The notes beneath the pieces were generated by a model. It ran no database searches. It was not told the DNA's origin and saw only the letters and a list, made by a program, of their open reading frames with translations. DNA of 64,000 nucleotides from Trichuris trichiura (Eukaryota > Nematoda > Enoplea > Trichinellida > Trichuridae). Of this stretch, positions 62,501 through 64,000 are shown in pieces (the first letter of the stretch is position 1; the number at the start of each line of letters is the position of its first letter). The stretch spans positions 620,001 to 684,000 of the forward strand of contig JBAJFE010000026.1 in assembly GCA_037903355.1 (NCBI GenBank). Reading direction: 5' to 3'. Made by a program: the position numbers and the translations under genes.

Positions 62501-64000
62501 CAATTGGAATAGCGGCACCTTGTACGACGGTTCCATTTTGGCAGCCTACGGAAAGCTTATAGTAGTCACGTTAAACTACAGACTTGGAGTTTTTGGTAGC
62601 CATTACTGGCTTAGCTTTTTTCTCATAAAATCAATAAGAAATGTTTTTTTAGGGTTCCTAAGCTCAGGGGATCCAACATGCAAAGGCAATTGGGCCCTAA
62701 GCGACATAGTCTGCGCCCTGGACGTCCTTCGCGCAATGGTCAGCGATTTTGGCGGTGATCCAACTATGGTCACTCTCCTTGGTTGGGATACGGGAGCAGC
62801 TCTGGTCAATCTCCTTATGTCGTCACCAATATCGGCACCTGTCGATTCAAGGCTTTTTCGAAGAGCTATTCTTTTGGGCGGTTCGGCTCTAAGCAGTTGG
62901 GCGCTAGTCACCAGCCCGTCCGAGTATTTCTACCAGCTAGCCGACGGCCTTGGGTGCCAGATCTACAAGCAAAACCATTTTGGGCAGCAAACCTTGCTAG
63001 CTGTTGAAGTAACCTGAGCATCCGATATTGTTTTGGCGGGAAATAAGCGCACCCTCTCTTTGCAGGATGTTTTGGAATGCATTCAAACCGATTCGGTGGA
63101 GAACATCACAAGAGCGGCGGCGTTACTTGACTTGCCCACCTTTTTGACCAATTTTGGTCCCGTCATAGACGGCATAGTGGTCAATACGGATCCAGCGTAC
63201 AACTTGGAAAATCACGGATCGCTATTTCAAGAGATCGACTTGCTTGTCGGCGCTACAAAGCATGAAGCCTACGACCAACTTTCCACCGAGCATCTTCAGT
63301 ATGGATTGGATGTCAAAAATCGCGATGCCATATATAGGACGTTTGTACGCAATATGTATTCATTCCATAGAACGGAGATATTCAATGCCATAGTGAATGA
63401 GTACAACGATTGGTACAACCCTGGACAGCACCCGATTACCGTTAGGGATTCCGTACTCGAAGCGATTAGTGACGCCCTCTACTTGGCGCCGCTGACTAAA
63501 GTTGTCCGTCTGCACGCTCAAGGCAAAACGGTAAGATATGTCTCACCCAAAAATGGCAGCCTACAAATGTTGTTGTTCTATATGCAGCCTGGCGGTGTGC
63601 ATCGTACGGAAGATGGCACCCAAAGGGGAAAAACCTTTTTCTACCTCTTCTCGCACGAAACCAGCGGTAACCCGAGGTACGGGCTCAAAGGGTCGATTCA
63701 CGCTGAAGATCTGCCTTACATACTTGGATATCCGTTGCTCAACAATCAACCGCCGTCAATTGAACTTAATGCCTTTGACTTTACGTTCAACAAGCAGGAG
63801 CGCGTCATAAGCGAAGTTCTTATGAGATACATTGCCAACTTTGTTAAAAGCGGGCAAGAGCTGACCGGATATATTGAAGCTGCTTCTAGTAGGAATATTT
63901 TTTTTAGAGATCCAAACGAAGTTCGGTGGGACAACGTTCTAACGGACGAGGTGAAATTTTTGGACAGATTCAGAAAGTTGTATTGGCCCGAATTTTACAC
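59505..64000 (+). CDS. Neuroligin-like protein (catalytically dead esterase fold), cut by right edge
   Basis: Postsynaptic adhesion protein family whose extracellular part is an inactive carboxylesterase that binds neurexin. The ATG at 59505 starts a signal peptide (YLILLFQLLLLDAPADG). Exon 1 (59505-59946) contains FGKLRGRV, EQYLGVPYGTAPTGSKRF and DQREDCLYMNLFVPAR. It ends at a GC donor (GAG|GCAAGT). After an intron of about 2.5 kb, exon 2 (62449-62595) has PVLVIIHGDSYNWNSG and NYRLGVF. Exon 3 (62653-63008) has FLSSGDPTCKGNWALSD, FGGDPTMVTLLGWDTGAALV and GGSALSSWAL. Exon 4 (63066-63530) has PVIDGIVV and DLLVGATKHEAY. Exon 5, from about 63583, has DLPYILGYPLL. The nucleophile elbow GxSxG reads GWDTG, so the esterase serine is missing, as in neuroligins. 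The remaining C-terminal part, including any membrane helix, lies beyond 64000. Neuroligin rather than another cholinesterase-like adhesion protein is likely but not certain. Confidence 0.87.
61671..61735. repeat. 65-bp perfect palindrome, 32-bp arms, 1-nt centre
   Basis: The left arm AGGCATAGCTGCTTATCGAA... and its exact reverse complement meet at a single T (GGTTT-T-AAACC). It lies in the large intron of the neuroligin-like gene and is followed directly by TTAGCCTTAGGCTTAGG. Confidence 0.95.
61736..61751. repeat. TTAGGC telomere-like units
   Basis: TAGCCTTAGGCTTAGG immediately beside the 61671-61735 palindrome. Confidence 0.7.

Overview
This is nuclear DNA of a nematode. The evidence is a single-exon Major Sperm Protein gene (a nematode-only family), GT-AG introns often only about 50 bp long, closely spaced same-strand genes that look like trans-spliced operons, and dispersed copies of TTAGGC, the nematode telomere unit. 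Several genes (TBC1D7-like, seven-PDZ GRIP-like, AIRIM-like) suggest a less reduced gene set than that of C. elegans. An early-branching (clade I) worm is my guess; the sequence does not prove it.

Layout. 0.4-3.2 kb (-): IFT122/DAF-10, running off the left edge, head-to-head with an LC8-like dynein light chain (3.5-4.0 kb, +) across a short intergenic region holding a near-consensus RFX/DAF-19 X-box. 5.5-6.4 kb (+): Mago nashi. 7.0-7.4 kb (+): an MSP. 7.4-16.7 kb: gene-poor. 16.7-22.9 kb (+): a GRIP-type protein with seven PDZ domains. 24.1-26.2 kb (+): HSCB then a TBC1D7 homologue, 113 bp apart. 26.6-33.7 kb (-): a Mesh/SUSD2-type membrane protein. 37.2-38.8 kb (+): two tandem, related, unrecognised genes. 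41.3-47.5 kb (+): a compact run of membrane SDR, procollagen lysyl hydroxylase (PLOD/LET-268), AIRIM-like protein and C2H2 zinc-finger protein. 47.6-51.0 kb (-): IRE1, tail-to-tail with the zinc-finger gene. 53.4-54.8 kb (+): WASH complex subunit 1. 55.1-55.4 kb (+): a possible tiny gene. 59.5-64.0 kb (+): a neuroligin-like protein, cut by the right edge.

The genes serve mostly unrelated housekeeping, secretory and neuronal roles: ciliary transport (IFT122, perhaps with the dynein light chain), exon-junction complex (Mago), synaptic scaffolding and adhesion (GRIP, neuroligin), ER and collagen biosynthesis (PLOD, IRE1), Fe-S assembly (HSCB), endosomal actin (WASH) and epithelial junctions (Mesh). 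Functional links between neighbours are plausible for the divergent cilia pair and for the two operon-like clusters.

Structural oddities: three long near-perfect palindromes with 0-3 nt loops, a smaller fourth one, several TTAGGC-containing hairpins, introns at the same position and phase in six of the seven PDZ domains, a GC-AG intron in the neuroligin gene, and an IRE1 whose kinase DFG motif reads DFD. Gene models were joined by eye from splice signals and protein similarity; exon edges are approximate unless stated.
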